DNA of 64,000 nt from Anticarsia gemmatalis (lineage: Eukaryota > Arthropoda > Insecta > Lepidoptera > Erebidae). The notes under the pieces were generated by a model, which saw nothing but the letters and a program-made list of their open reading frames with translations, searched no databases and was not told where the DNA came from. Positions 10,040 through 21,721 of this stretch are shown in pieces. The stretch is from the NCBI RefSeq assembly GCF_050436995.1, contig NC_134767.1:8680001-8744000 (forward strand), read 5' to 3'. The translations under genes were made by a program, and so were the position numbers. The stretch's first letter is position 1; every line of letters starts with the position of its first letter.

Positions 10040-10735
10040 AAGCTCGGCTCCGCTAAAACTCTTCAATTTTCCCGTTCAATAAGCATTTGTTTATATAAAA
10101 GAATATTATAAGCTCCCGTTTGTCTTGGAAATTTTATTAAAATCTTGCTTAGGCTATCAAAGATTGTACACAAAGGGGATTTTGATATATTAGAAGATTT
10201 TTTCGATGAAACTGATGGATTGGTACGCAAATGTAAAGTTTGTGGTCTGTAATTTCGGTTAGACCTATTTCGTGAATAATTGTTTGTTTAGAAATATTGA
10301 GTGTACAGTTCGGGTAGATTGGGATTAGTTGAAGTAGATAATTTAGTATTTGTGAATAAATTTTTGGAATGTGTTGTCTTTTGTTTTGTTTTGTATTTGT
10401 TAATCGTGGAATGTAAAATCGGTTTTCGGTTTATGCTAAGCATTAATTGATTCTGTCGTTTACAAATTTTAGTTCTAATTTATTGTTGTGTATTAAAACA
10501 TCTAGTGTTAAGTTTACTTTGAGCAATTGAACTAATTCCTTCGAAACATGGTTGACCACAAACCTCAAAAAAATAAAAAAATTGCTTGAGGTATATTATT
10601 ATTTAATTCACATAGTAGCAGAGGTACAAATAGGGAAGACGAGAAAAGTCCTTTAATTTTAAAATTACCACTAAGTAGAACTCAAAATAAAATAAAGTAT
10701 AATGTATAATAGAATACGGGAATTAACGCGAACAC
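10040..10735. other. AT-rich stretch, nothing recognised
   Basis: No repeat-family match and no frame worth reporting. Confidence 0.5.
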
Positions 10736-10737
10736 GC

Positions 10738-10818
10738 ATTTTACCTTAAAATGTCTAACGTTTCGGCGCAGGTTGCACTCGCCGTGGTCCCAGGCAGTCT
10801 GCCTTTTTAAGGTAAAAT
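10738..10818. repeat. Hairpin with perfect 14-bp arms around a GC-rich core
   Basis: attttaccttaaaa at 10738-10751 pairs perfectly with ttttaaggtaaaat at 10805-10818. The loop of 53 bases holds gtttcggcgcaggttgcac and tcgccgtggtcccaggcag, a motif whose relative (gtttcaaccgagttccacc ggtcgtggtcacgg) occurs at 30855-30905. A small transposon end or MITE is likely but unclassified. Confidence 0.5.
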
Positions 10819-10819
10819 T

Positions 10820-12065
10820 ATTAATTATTAATAATACATTAAACATGCAACGCGAGAGTTTAAAAGTTATAAAATAAAGTATCTCAACTCAAGAGCGATT
10901 CTTCACAAAAAAAACGCAAGGTAAACTCATAATTCTTCAATTTCAAAAATTGAACATCCCGTATAAATTCAGAAGCTGAGCTCTCAGTAAAAATTGATTA
11001 CTACAGGGATACGACTCAAATATGTATACAGGGTGTTCACAAATGATTCTTAAACATACATATTTTTCAGCGGCCATCTTTTTTCATACACCGGGGATGA
11101 AATATAAATTAACTTTTGTACATTACGGAATAATTTGGAATTATAATATACTTGTTAACTTGTGCAATGAACTGTTTATTCAAATAGAGTTTATTTTGCA
11201 TTGGGGTGTGTGTTTTTCTTATTTCTGGGTAAAGTTTGGTATAATTTTAATTCCTAGTACTTGAGTGATGTGTATAGCATTGATATGGTATTATAGTAGG
11301 TGTGTAATAGTTGCAAATAAAAACGAAAACATCACTGAAATTTAATTCGTTATTTTGTCCAAAAAAAGAGTTATATAGAAATATCAATATGAATTGTGAG
11401 GCTTGGCGTAACTTGCATACATACTTGCTGATTTGAAAGGATTGTGTAGTTTCGATGTTTTTTTAATATCTTTTTGCTTTTATCCCTTATTTATTTCAGC
11501 ATACCTGTTCTTAATTTGTTTGGCCATGAGTTTGTTTTAGTCTTGCAAGTACCTGAAAAATTTACCTACAGTCTGAATGATTTTAAAACAAACACGTTAC
11601 ATATTAAAAAACAGAAGCTAAATACCCCATCCAAATACAAACCTCACACAACACAACTTAACCTCACAATCCTCACACGAGGCTTTCCGAAAAACTTTTG
11701 AAAACCGCAACAAGGATTCCAATTTACCCATCATACTTTAAACGGAGTTTAATTAACGTATTATCTTCAAGTTAAAACTGAGTTTTATGGACGGTGACAC
11801 GTTCAAGGGTTTGACCTCAATTTTGGACCCTGTAGGCCTTCGGGCTTCAGGAAGTTGGGAACATTGTGTGTTTCGCAAATTATGACATGTTTAGGGATAA
11901 ATTTTATTTGTTTACTTTATTTTGTTTATGAAAATTATGTGCTGGTGCACTGAAAGAAGACATAATTGTAGGATACATCATACGATATATTCAGTAGTTG
12001 CATTGATATCTGATTGGTCTTGAATTTGCTACATTGCTCGTGTGTAGTTAGCAAAAACCAAGAAA
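10820..12065. other. AT-rich stretch, nothing recognised
   Basis: Two adjacent short frames (near 11022-11264 and 11474-11701) are compositionally AT-driven, without conserved motifs. No repeat-family copy was found. Confidence 0.45.
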
Positions 12066-12067
12066 CT

Positions 12068-12388
12068 AGTGGCTTAGTTAACAACAGCCGCACGGATCCA
12101 TCTCTGAGGTTAAGTTACGCCGGCCAAGGTTGATCGGGCGACCATCTTATACATATCGAGTCCCTCCGGGTCCCGGCTATCATTTTGTAAAGATCTTTGA
12201 GAGCCGTTAACAGTAGTAAGAAGCTTGTAGTCTGACATCCAGTCTTACCGAAGGGTATCGTGTCATAACCCAGGTAACTGGGTTGTGGAGGTTCGATAGT
12301 CGCTCCATGTAAAATAGTTATATCCAGCTGCAAACAGCGAGACTAAAAGTCGACTCCCACAAAGTTGAGGTTAGGCTGATGAGTTAGC
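12068..12388 (+). mobile_element. 5S rRNA-derived SINE (family 5S-II), diverged
   Basis: Same family as 4515-4884, in plus orientation: cttagttaacaacagccgc, the box A region tctctgaggttaagttacgc, then a box C region damaged by a roughly 7-base deletion (gatcgggcgaccatctt). The body continues with catatcgagtccctccggg, ttgagagccgttaacag and gtcttaccgaagggtatcg. No clear target-site duplication was found. Confidence 0.75.
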
Positions 12389-12389
12389 A

Positions 12390-13635
12390 TAAACCATCAG
12401 CTAAGTAGCTACTTAATATGAAAAGTGGACCTGTTTGTAAGAACACATAAAGCCTACATGAACCGTCTCAAAGTTATTATATAACTTATATAGAATAGTC
12501 CTTTACATAGCTGTTTGTAAGAGAGATGAGTTAATCAAGCCAAGTGCGAACGTTAGCGTGTAACAGTTGCCCAGTTAGCAGTTACATAAAAATATTGTTT
12601 ATTGTTCTGCTTTAGTGATAATGGACTGTTCTTGGTACTTTAAGATGAGAAGCGATGTGACGCAATATGTCGTACGAGGATAACAACATTTTTTTTTATT
12701 TCTTAGTCCGTCTGGAAGATTGTGAAATATAATAACATAAATATTCTAGTCTAAAAAAAGAAAATTTGTCGTCATACCTATTGTTTTTATCGTAATAACG
12801 TTTTAAACTTTCACGTCGCAAGTTTATTGCTTAATTTTATGTAGGAATTTTCGCGAACTCGTATATATTTTACCTACCTAGAGTTGCTGAAACGTTTTGA
12901 CATATGTAGGTTTAACCGGACACAGACTTAATACGTCGACTCGCCTGCTATGCTAGGCGATTCGTTAACCAATGGTTGAAGGTGATACTCTCTCAACCTT
13001 TGGTTCTGGTAGATTTCAGAACAAACCTGCAAAAAACACATTTTCTTAAACCAAAAAAATTGCTTCATATTTTGTATACAACTTCAAAAAAATACACTTT
13101 TTTCTCAATGTTTCCATAGACTGCGTAACGTACAGACGTTCCCTATGGGAGACGAAAAATATAGACTTATAAAAATGGTAGATATTCGACACTCTGTTGG
13201 GAATAAAAGAAGTATGAAGGTTTTGTGTGTGGAGCTTAGAAAAAGAGCTTCGTTTAAGAATTCGTTATATTTATTGTGTTTTATTAATGTCTGACTGCGT
13301 CTTGAAATATTGAGGCTTATGTTTTTTTGAAAAAACTGAAAAGAACAAGCAATATTTATTTCATGGTAAGTTTCTATGTTCAAAGCGGTGAAGGTGACTG
13401 CAGATTGCTCACAAGTTTATTTTCTGTGAAAATATTTTCAGTAGTAGCTGGAAGGTAGGTTATATACCGGGTATTTCCCTCCCTGTTATAAAAGACCCTC
13501 AAAATGACAAAACATGTATTCTATAGGTCCTTGCCTTTTTTCTTCTCTTTAGTACACTATATACAGAAAAAATATAAGTATAGAAACAGCTTCATACAAA
13601 AAAATTCAAAGTAGCAGTTTAATCCATTTTTTTTA
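12390..13635. other. AT-rich stretch with one small imperfect hairpin
   Basis: At 12968-13008, aaccaatggttgaagg pairs imperfectly with caacctttggttc around an 11-base loop. Nothing else was recognised. The 92-codon minus-strand frame at 13105-13383 has no recognisable motif. Confidence 0.4.
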
Positions 13636-13639
13636 ACCC

Positions 13640-13935
13640 ACGTCTACCCTATCCCACTGCTGGACAAGGATCTCTTCACGACCGACGACGACGTGGGAGT
13701 GGTTAGACAAATAATTGCAAATGAAAAATTAAAGTTTCCAAGTCCGTCCCTGCCCACAAAAGACAGGGCCGAACTCAAAACATTTCCGTGTACAAGCTCA
13801 TCAGTTTATCTCTACGGCTGTCCGAGACTCGTCACTGTACAAAAAGTGATAAAACCTCTAATAAAGATAAACCAGCGGTTTGTACTGATTGTGGAATTGA
13901 ACCCGTGACCTTTGATGTAATTACGAGCTTGAATG
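13640..13935 (-). mobile_element. tRNA-headed SINE, unassigned and decayed
   Basis: On plus, tcccactgctggacaaggat near 13652-13671 is the complement of a lepidopteran SINE 3' end. tggaattgaacccgtgacc near 13891-13909 is the complement of a B-box (ggttcaattcca). The interior (13690-13880) does not follow SINE-A or SINE-B. Treat the extent as approximate. Confidence 0.45.
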
Positions 13936-14132
13936 AGGAAATGTTGCATGTTTTTAGTAGTTCGAGTAGAATGTAGGAAGTGTTTAGTAATTAGTTGTTT
14001 AAAATTATCGCGATCGGAAGCTTTCTTCTCTCATTGGTTATGTTACTTACCTTGAAGAAAAGTCGAATGGTTTTTAAAAGTTATCAAATTGAAAAATCAT
14101 TCCCAAAATTATAGGTTTCTTTTTTCTACTAC

Positions 14133-14472
14133 TATTTTCTGTGATAGTCGAGTGGTATAGGTTGACACCTCCCATGCAAGTGGTCGCAGGTTCGAACCCG
14201 AGGCAACATACCAATGACTTTTCGAAGTTATGTGTGTATTAGAAATAATTATCACATGCTCCAACGGTGAAGGAAAACATCGTGGGGAAACCTTGCATGC
14301 CTAAAAATTTGTTTAAAACATTTATCAAGGGCATGCAAAGTCCCCAACCCGCACTTGGCCAGCGTGGTGGACTCAAGGCCTAACCCCTCCCTCATTACGG
14401 GAGGAGACCCTTGCCCAGCAGTGGAGCACTAATGGGTTAAATTTATTTTATTTATTTATTTTTATTTTCTGT
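14133..14472 (+). mobile_element. Complete SINE-A with 10-bp TSD
   Basis: Flanked by tattttctgt at 14133-14142 and 14463-14472. It has a tRNA-like head with A-box (gatagtcgagtgg) and B-box (ggttcgaaccc near 14191), then tccaacggtgaaggaaaac, aaaccttgcatgcc, acccgcacttggccagcg, agacccttgcccagcagtgg and an ATTT-repeat tail. It is one of the two best-preserved copies of the family here and is a reference for the fragments. Confidence 0.85.
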
Positions 14473-14811
14473 TCGTATCTTTGCCCGCGTGATGCACTAT
14501 ATCTATTATTTTCCGTGATGTATGAGTATTGTTGACTAAGATTCTTAGGACGTCTAGAATATTATAGGCCCTGGGTCAATATTACAAGTGCAGTGGTATA
14601 TTTTAGTTTTAAAAGACATATTTTAAAATTTTCAAAAACATTTGATTCTCATTCTTTAACAAAATTAACCTCTATAATTTTAATAAGTACCACTAAAACC
14701 ACATCAGTTTTCAACACATAAAACCTATCATAAAAAGCCTTAAGAACAACATAATATAAATAATAATATTATAAACGCATGATTTTCTTAACGGCACTTT
14801 ACACCTCATTA

Positions 14812-14835
14812 GGGACCCCTGGGGGGTGGGGTCCC
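14812..14835. repeat. GC hairpin
   Basis: gggacccc (14812-14819) and ggggtccc (14828-14835) form a perfect 8-bp GC stem around an 8-base loop, with no following T run. Isolated, role unknown. Confidence 0.4.
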
Positions 14836-14923
14836 ATCGCTTTTACGATAATACAGCATTACTTGTTATATATATAGCCGGTAGAATAATGGGAAGATGT
14901 CGTTAAATTATAATATGGTATAC

Positions 14924-15240
14924 TAGTTTACCTAAGCAGTGATAGCCGAGTGGTTTAAGTTGGCGTCTCCGACGCAAGTAGTTGCAGGTTCGAACCCGAG
15001 GCAACACACCAATGATTTTTCGAAGTTATGTGTATTAGAAACTCTAACGGTGAAGGAAAACATCGTGGGGAAACCTTGCATGCCTAAAATTTGTTTAATA
15101 CATTTATTGAGGGCATGCAAAGTCCCCAACCCGCACTTGGTCAGCGTGGTAAACTCAAGGCCTAACCCCTCCCACTTGTTAGGGAGGAGACCCTTGCCCC
15201 GCAGTGGGACAGTAATGGGTTAAAAAAAAATAGTTTACCT
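14924..15240 (+). mobile_element. Complete SINE-A with 10-bp TSD
   Basis: The direct repeat tagtttacct at 14924-14933 and 15231-15240 encloses the element. The A-box (gatagccgagtgg) and B-box (ggttcgaaccc) are intact, the body follows the 14143 copy but lacks the 'ataattatcacatg' segment, and the 3' end is an A run. The overlapping plus and minus frames are both inside the element and are not genes. Confidence 0.85.
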
Positions 15241-15297
15241 TTAAGAATAGTTTAGGATAGCTCATGCCGGAGGTGTTCTTGTGTATTCTATCACAAG

Positions 15298-15540
15298 AGG
15301 CCGCCCGCGACTTCGTCCGCGTGGAAACCATACCCGTGTAAATCCCGATCCCTTAGGAACTCCGGAATAAAAAGTAGCCTATGTGTTATTCTGGGCCTTC
15401 AGTTACCTATATGCCAAATTCGTCATCGTTATCGGTTCAGTAGTATTTGCGTGAAAGAGTAACAAACATCCATACATACATACCATACATACATAATTAC
15501 ATTCTCACAAACTTTCGCATTTATAATATAAGTAGGATGG
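15298..15540 (+). mobile_element. Retrotransposon tail, family R2 (subfamily a)
   Basis: Starts gaggccgcccgcgacttcg, with 'taaaaagtagcctatgtg' and 'cgttatcggttcagtag', then a CATA microsatellite (about 15472-15500), and ends tttcgcatttataatataag. These are standard landmarks of an RTE-like 3' tail. A second element (SINE-H) begins immediately after it. Confidence 0.7.
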
Positions 15541-15634
15541 GGACTAACATTGTATTAAAGTCTAATGTCGGGTGTATTCCACACGCTTCTGCCTATAACT
15601 TCGGGTATAACAGGCGTGATAAATATGTATGTAT
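15541..15634 (+). mobile_element. SINE-H 3' end with terminal stem-loop
   Basis: gactaacattgtattaaag, gtgtattccacacgcttctg, then taacttcgggtataacaggc ending gtgataa. The last 45 bases can fold into the imperfect stem-loop seen in the other SINE-H copies (25556, 43260, 45215). The tRNA-like head is absent. Confidence 0.6.
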
Positions 15635-15639
15635 TTGTG

Positions 15640-16275
15640 TTAAAATTTAATGAAAATCAATTAATGTGCTATGTTGTCATACAAAATAATTGAAAATTCC
15701 TATTGAAATTGTTGTCATTACAGATATGAAAATATTTTCATTTGAATTATAAATTGCTGCTGAATTACTGAAATTTAAATGTTTTGATATTAAAAATATT
15801 ATTTATTCACAAGTTTCAGCTTCACATTAACGCTGATTGGAAAAACAGGAAAAATATGAAAAAAATAAGAGAAAAGTTCTTTACGTATTTTCAAAATACA
15901 TACATTTACATATTTTACTTTACACACGTCATCATTATTATATACTTGCATATCCCTATAGAACTGCCTGCGTTAAGAAATAAAACATATTATTATTTAT
16001 TATTTCATCCGGGATAAATCCTATTACCTAGTATTTTTCTATCCAATTTGTTTTAGCCGTTTTCATGTAAAATGGGAACAAACAAACTTCCTTTTCCTTT
16101 CTACTAAATATCAGGCTTTAACCTGCCTAAATACAATCTAGGCACCATCGTGATAAAAATTTATCGAAATCGATTTAGCTATTTAGTCATACAAATGTAG
16201 TACTGTGTGTATAAACACTATAGAACGAAAGAAATAAAGCGATTTTTTAGTTATGATTCCTTTAATTATAGATAT
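15640..16275. other. AT-rich stretch with a decayed retrotransposon trace
   Basis: 'ttagccgttttcatgtaaaa' near 16052 resembles the 'gtccagccgttttcat' wording of retrotransposon tails. The 77-codon frame at 15784-16017 has no recognised motif. Confidence 0.35.
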
Positions 16276-16277
16276 CA

Positions 16278-16534
16278 CTAGCTGACTCGAGCAACTTCGC
16301 TTGCGTCACATAAGAGAAAATGGGTCATAATTTTCCCCGTTTTTGTAACATTTTTTACTGGTACTCTGCTCCTATTTGTCGTAGCGTGATGATATATAGC
16401 CTATAGCCTTTCTGGATAAATGAGCTATCTGACATTTAAAGAATTTTTTAGATCGGACCAGTAGTTCCTGAGATTAGCGCGTTCAAACAAACAAACTCTT
16501 CAGCTTTATAATATTAGTAAGATTAGTATAGATT
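16278..16534 (+). mobile_element. Retrotransposon tail, family R1, copy 1
   Basis: ctagctgactcgagcaactt, gcttgcgtcacataagag, gtactctgctcctatttgtc, gatatatagcctatagcc, gtagttcctgagattagcgc, a caaa repeat and ttataatattagtaagat. Family R1 is the most frequent retrotransposon tail here, with seven copies, all on the plus strand. Confidence 0.75.
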
Positions 16535-16544
16535 TGATTATGAG

Positions 16545-16589
16545 CTAAAACACAAATGTTAGCGTACTACTCTTACATTTGTGTTTTAG
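16545..16589. repeat. Perfect 15-bp hairpin
   Basis: ctaaaacacaaatgt at 16545-16559 and its exact complement at 16575-16589 enclose a 15-base loop. It starts 10 bases after the R1 tail. Confidence 0.5.
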
Positions 16590-16599
16590 TTTTGTACAG

Positions 16600-17458
16600 A
16601 GTATTTTGGAAATTAAACATCCAAATTACTTTCATAGCGATAGTAAGCTTAACAAACATACAAACATACAAACAATATATTAGCATTATGCTGTACGTAG
16701 TAGTGTAGTAGTAGCAAACGTTAGTCTATCCTACTAATAGGTTATTACTACTAATGAACCTGCACTTTGTGCGTCTTTGCCCAATTAGCGCAGATACTCA
16801 CTCAATGTGCTTAGGCTTTGATTCTCAAAGTTTCTTGGGGTCTGAAAAATCTTTGTGTGGGGTCTTTTTTATAATTAAACTCGTCACCATATTACCGCTT
16901 GCGGTTTGAAAGGCTATCTAATTGCAAGATAAAGATTTCACTGCTTGAATAGGTGACTTTTACATCCTTATTTATTTTACAAACATACATAAACGTCTTC
17001 TGTTTATTTTAGTGGCAAAGGTTTCGTTAAAATGGGCTTATTTTTAAAGTAGCAAAGGTCAACTCGTTTAAAAAGAGGATAATGTTGTTAACCTAGTAGT
17101 TTTTCTTCAATTTAAATTCGAAACACAATTGTATGTTATAATATAAATGCTGGCAAAGTCAAAGTATATTTTTTCTATAGAGGAATAACATATATTTATT
17201 ATATACCTTTCTATAGTATTTTTTGAGTGGGGGTCCAAAGCTTTTGTATTCTACAGATAGAAAGTTTGAGAATCATGGCTCTCGAGGGTGTATTAAGTTA
17301 AATGAAGTGCACAATTTTAAGATAATGAAACAGTCGAGCGTTCAGGTGGCGATGTCGGGAATATTGTACGTTTTGTACATTTTAAATGTATATACAAAAT
17401 GTTTATATAATTGGAAACTTGAGTATGCTGTTCTGAAAAGGTGATTGAACTGTATGCA
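16600..17458. other. AT-rich stretch, nothing recognised
   Basis: Contains short tag/gta runs near 16690-16760 and a short frame at 17223-17444 without motifs. No repeat-family copy was found. Confidence 0.4.
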
Positions 17459-17460
17459 GT

Positions 17461-17716
17461 GCTAGCTGACCCGCACAACTTCGCTTGCGTCACATAAGAG
17501 AATCATAATTTTCCCCATTTTTTTGTAACATTTTTCACTGGTACTCTGCTCCTATTGATTGTAGCGTGATGATATATAGCCTATAGCCTTCCTCGATAAA
17601 TGGGCTATCTAACACTGAAAGAATTTTTCAAATCGGACCAGTAGTTCCCGAGATTAGCGCGTTCAAACAAACAAACAAACAATCAAACTCTTCAGCTTTA
17701 TAATATTAGTATAGAT
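17461..17716 (+). mobile_element. Retrotransposon tail, family R1, copy 2
   Basis: Collinear with copy 1 at 16278, including gctgacccgcacaacttcgc, gtactctgctcctattgat, gagattagcgcgttcaaac, a caaa repeat and taatattagtatagatt at the end. Confidence 0.75.
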
Positions 17717-17719
17717 TCA

Positions 17720-19060
17720 CGGGAAATTGTCATTTGATAGAGTATTTATTTCGGTTTTTGCAAATAGAAATTGTTGGTTACAGATCTATATAACTGTCGG
17801 ACTTGATTACTTGTCTTCATCGTCATTACGTGTGAAATATTAAATTATTGGTTACGTTTGAGACTCGAACTTATGGTATACAAATATCGATGAATCAGAC
17901 TTAACATATAAATATTTACCACGTTTTCTTTTATTTTAACCTACAATTCCCGGCCATTGTGTGATAAGTTAAACCGATTACTATCATACTGCTAAAGGTG
18001 TAAAAGATTTCATCCAAAAGAAGCCATTTTTAATTCGCCAGACTGTAAGCTAGCTACATTCTATCACTGCTTTTGTACCGAAGTTTATTTTACAAAATTA
18101 TGGTCATCATCATTAAATATCGGAACACAAAAGCTAATAGCTAAATAAAAACCTCTACAAAAATCTTTCCTAACTTTCATATCAGATATTTTCAGTCTAT
18201 CAATTTCTCAAGAATTTTTCAGGCGAATTTTTCAAACAATACCGATGAATGTTCTCGGAGGCTTTTAAGCTATTTTATTGAGAGCCTCTTTCGTAATAAA
18301 ATTGGCTAAGCTTGTGAAAATCAATGGTTCTTCACTAGGGTTGTTAAGATGCGGATATGACAAAGGGATATTTTTATGGGCGGATATTTTTCGGATACGG
18401 CAGCGGATATCACGTTATTTTTGGCGGTTAAATCTTATGGTACCGCTTTGTTGTGAATTATGTGGAGAATTTTTTGAGCAGGTTTGATGTTGGGGGCTGA
18501 ATGACGAAAATGTTTTTTTTGGAAGCATGAAAACGAATGGCGTTGTACATACTTTGCGTTTTGTTTATGGTTAGATACGGAAAAAATCGACTTGCTGTTA
18601 TTCATTTTTAAGTACTTCTCTGCTTCATTATTTTTCAAAGATATTCGCAGACTTTACTAATAGGTGTATAGGTTTGAGTACAATACATGTTACTAATGTT
18701 ACATATTGCATACGTATGTTGGTTGTGTGTTAAGCAATTATGGAGAAACTATTCACAGAATTGTGATGGAATTCTGCAGGCTGGTAGTTTATAATCAGTA
18801 TAAACACATGATTCTCTGTACCCCGATAAATCTATTTACACATACAAAGTTGTGAATAGGAGCTAGTTCGTCATTTATATATTTTATTTTGGTACCTAAC
18901 TCGATAGCTAGTTTTACATAATTGGCATAATTTTCTAAAATTATATACCTACGTGCGTTTACTATAATTTGTAGTAGGTTTCAAACTATATTCTTAAATT
19001 TGAAGCGTCTGAAACTTAAATTGGAGTAATTTATTAAAATTTATCGCGTATTTATGACTC
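17720..19060. other. Mostly unique AT-rich DNA with a possible hAT-type end
   Basis: At 18336-18410, actagggttgttaagatgcg is followed by gcggata-rich sequence (ggatatttttcggatacgg). This resembles the ends of insect hAT-like elements, but no partner terminus or 8-bp duplication could be located. The rest is unassigned. Confidence 0.3.
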
Positions 19061-19064
19061 GTAT

Positions 19065-19357
19065 TAGTCATTATGTGGCTATGAGGCGCCCATAGCCAGT
19101 TGCGCTCACCGGTCGGTAAACGATCTGTGGGTTAAGCAACCATTGGCGCGGTCACTCCATAGATGGGTGACCGCATAGTGGTATTTGAACTGGGCGTCTC
19201 CGTGCTTCGGAGGACACGTTAAAAGTCGGTCCCGGTTGTTGTCTACTAAGATAACAGTCGTTAAGCCATGTCAAAGGCCTCTCGGGCGGCTTGAACAACT
19301 TTGACACTAGGTTGACCACTGACCAAACGACAAATAAATAATAAATAGTCATTATGT
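19065..19357 (+). mobile_element. Complete 5S rRNA-derived SINE (family 5S-I) with 12-bp TSD
   Basis: The direct repeat tagtcattatgt at 19065-19074/76 and 19346-19357 encloses a 269-bp element. The 5' region carries 5S internal-promoter sequences: ggttaagcaacc (19130-19141, box A), ttggcgcggtcac, and agatgggtgaccgcat (19161-19176, box C). It continues ccgtgcttcggagg as in 5S rRNA, then a non-5S body (aaggcctctcgggcggc, ttgacactaggttgacc) and an A-rich aaataaataataaa tail. This is the best-preserved 5S-I copy. Confidence 0.9.
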
Positions 19358-19540
19358 CTTATTAAAATATTTTATGATCGTTTTAATGCCTATTTAAGTA
19401 TTATAAATCAATTTTATATATTTTAAATAGTGTTTCAAAAGAGCTGGTTACAATTCGGATTATTTTTATAATTAATAAGAGTTAAAACTTAATTTTATAC
19501 TAATCGTACTTTATGATATTCATTTTCAATGAATTGATGG

Positions 19541-19646
19541 CCTCCTTGGTGCAGTAGTTAACTTGATCGCCACGACGACGCTATCATTGCCTTGGTATGT
19601 CGTAGGTTCGATTCCAAAAACAATTCTTAGAGCGGGAGTTGACATA
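19541..19646 (+). mobile_element. SINE-B with internal deletion
   Basis: The head gcctccttggtgcagtagtt and B-box (ggttcgattcc near 19603) are joined directly to the family's 3' end (caattcttagagcgggagtt). The central 80 or so bases, including the hairpin present in other copies, are missing. Confidence 0.65.
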
Positions 19647-19659
19647 AAGAAATAAAAAA

Positions 19660-21720
19660 AATGAAAATATTAAGATATAATTTGTTTTCAAAACTCGTAT
19701 TTTTTACAATGTTAAAGTTTACTATTACTTTACAAGTTCAAAACTACGAAAACTGAATGCCATAATATACGTACGTATTTCCTCAAACATATCAGATATT
19801 TATCCGCTAAATCATCACATCCTTATTACTAGTAACTTCTACAACCTATCTCAAAACCACATTAAGTCTTATCAAAAAACACAAATAAAAATATACCTTA
19901 TTTCGTTCCTATAGAGTCCAAGATCAAACACCATAGATTTTTCTATTGTTTGATTATTTTAGAAAGCTCTTACATATCCTTAGTTTATTTATCTTTATTG
20001 GTTTAGATCAATGGGTATCAGAAGCCATCGCATGGGGTATATAAAGGGTAAACAACATAGGGTATCTTGGATATATTTGGGGTAAAATATAACCTCTCGG
20101 GAGGGTAATATGGTCTAAGATGTGTGAATTCTTCGTGCGATAGTGACCAGAATTCTAAGTATGGTTGGAAAAGGGTGCGTTTATGCCGTACTCGCCAAAT
20201 ATGGTATCTCACGGGATTTTTTCGCTGAATTTTGTATAAGTCACGGTGTTGAACATAGGAAATGTCGTGTGTTATGAGTTAAAAGAGTGATTGCAAAGTT
20301 GACGCTTTTGAGGTGAATTAAAGATTTGAATTCGTATGCTATAAAAAAAAAGTAATGCTCAGATTTCTGCGTAGTGTGATCTTAGAAGTGTATGTGATTG
20401 CTGATGCCGCGAACAGCAAAGTTTCGGATTTGATACTCCGGTCGAGGAACTATTTTATTATAGATTCGCCCATTGTATAGAAAAATATCAAACGTAAAGC
20501 GTGTATTTCTATACACCTCCTGTTAGTACCTACCTATAATAAGAGTGAAATACAAAAATATGGGTGTATTCTTTAAAAGTCAGTATTATAATATCCACTA
20601 TCTAAAGGTATTTGTGTACTGGCTGTTTCGTCCAAAGCCTTCGGCTTAAACGACTTAGACACTTACTTTACTAACCATACGAAAAAAACAACAATTCCAA
20701 ATAGTTTTTCTTTTTTAACAAAATACGTGAGTTCGTCTCAAGTATACATGGTGTGTTCTTTATGTTCTCGTTTACGGGAATTACGAGAATTACGAGATCC
20801 TTGCACGGAAGCGAGGTGATACAGGATGTTTGTTTTACGTGCGGCCACGGTTAAATATTTTTTTTATGTTACCGTATGAGTTTTGTAGTGTTAAGTTGTA
20901 GGGTTGGCACTTCTTAAAGGCTTGACTTTATTTTACACTAGTAAAAATCCTAAAATTGACGTGTAAATGTACTTAATAATGTGTACTTAATAATATCGTA
21001 TATCAAAAAAACCTAATTTTAAATAACATACATTTTTTAAAACACTGGCATTTGTTTAATAAAACCCTTTCACGATTTCGCAACAAAGTTTTTGTTTTTT
21101 TCAACAAATTGGTCGAAACGCACTATTTGCGTATTAAAATATTTTTATTTTCCTTGACCTATATTTAAACAAGCTATACTAAACCACATTTTTCGTTTTA
21201 ATAAGTCTGAAATAAATAATTTATTTTTATATGTCTCCTATAATAGAGGAATGATTGAGTCCAAAAAAATATCCAAAAAAACGTTAAGAGCACAAAACAT
21301 TTTTTGTCGCAGATGGCAGCCCTAGCAAGGAGGTTGTATAGGTGGCGACGTCCATTTTGTATCATTGGTCGCTTTACGAGCCTCCCGCGGCTTTACATTC
21401 AAAAATCTATAATTTACTGCTCAGATATTATCCCTATGTTTGTTACAACTGAGTTTTATCCCGCTTCTATGATAAAATGTTATGACATTGTACCGATTTA
21501 AATAAGAATTAGATATTGAATTGTATTCTTGATATGGAAAGATAAAAATATGTTGTGAAAGAAAGGTCAAGCAGCGTTGATGCAGTGTCTACCAAATTGC
21601 AATGTGTGCAAGTTTTTTGAAGTTTTTATTAGGTTTTTGCCATTCCCTGCACAAGAGTGTTAAAACTGCTTAAAATTAGCTTCGCAAAAGAACCTCGCAT
21701 AAGACATTATAATATTATGT
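19660..21720. other. 2-kb stretch with no assigned element
   Basis: AT-rich. A canonical-looking tatataaag sits at 20038-20046, but no transcription unit could be tied to it. gaattacga is duplicated near 20778-20800. A decayed SINE-like B-box (gtttcggatttgatactcc) lies near 20422. Nothing more could be supported. Confidence 0.4.
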
Positions 21721-21721
21721 G

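Noticed and set aside
14140..14215. tRNA-gene-like A-box and B-box sequence
   Set aside because: The A/B boxes belong to a SINE-A head: the element continues for about 300 bases and has target-site duplications, and no cloverleaf with a proper acceptor stem closes.
19120..19190. Possible 5S rRNA gene
   Set aside because: Only the internal promoter region and a short stretch after it match. The 5S 5' and 3' strands of helix I are absent and the element is 269 bp with an A-rich tail and TSD, so it is a SINE.
20038..20046. TATA-box promoter (tatataaag)
   Set aside because: Such words are frequent by chance in DNA this AT-rich, and no initiator, exon or frame follows.
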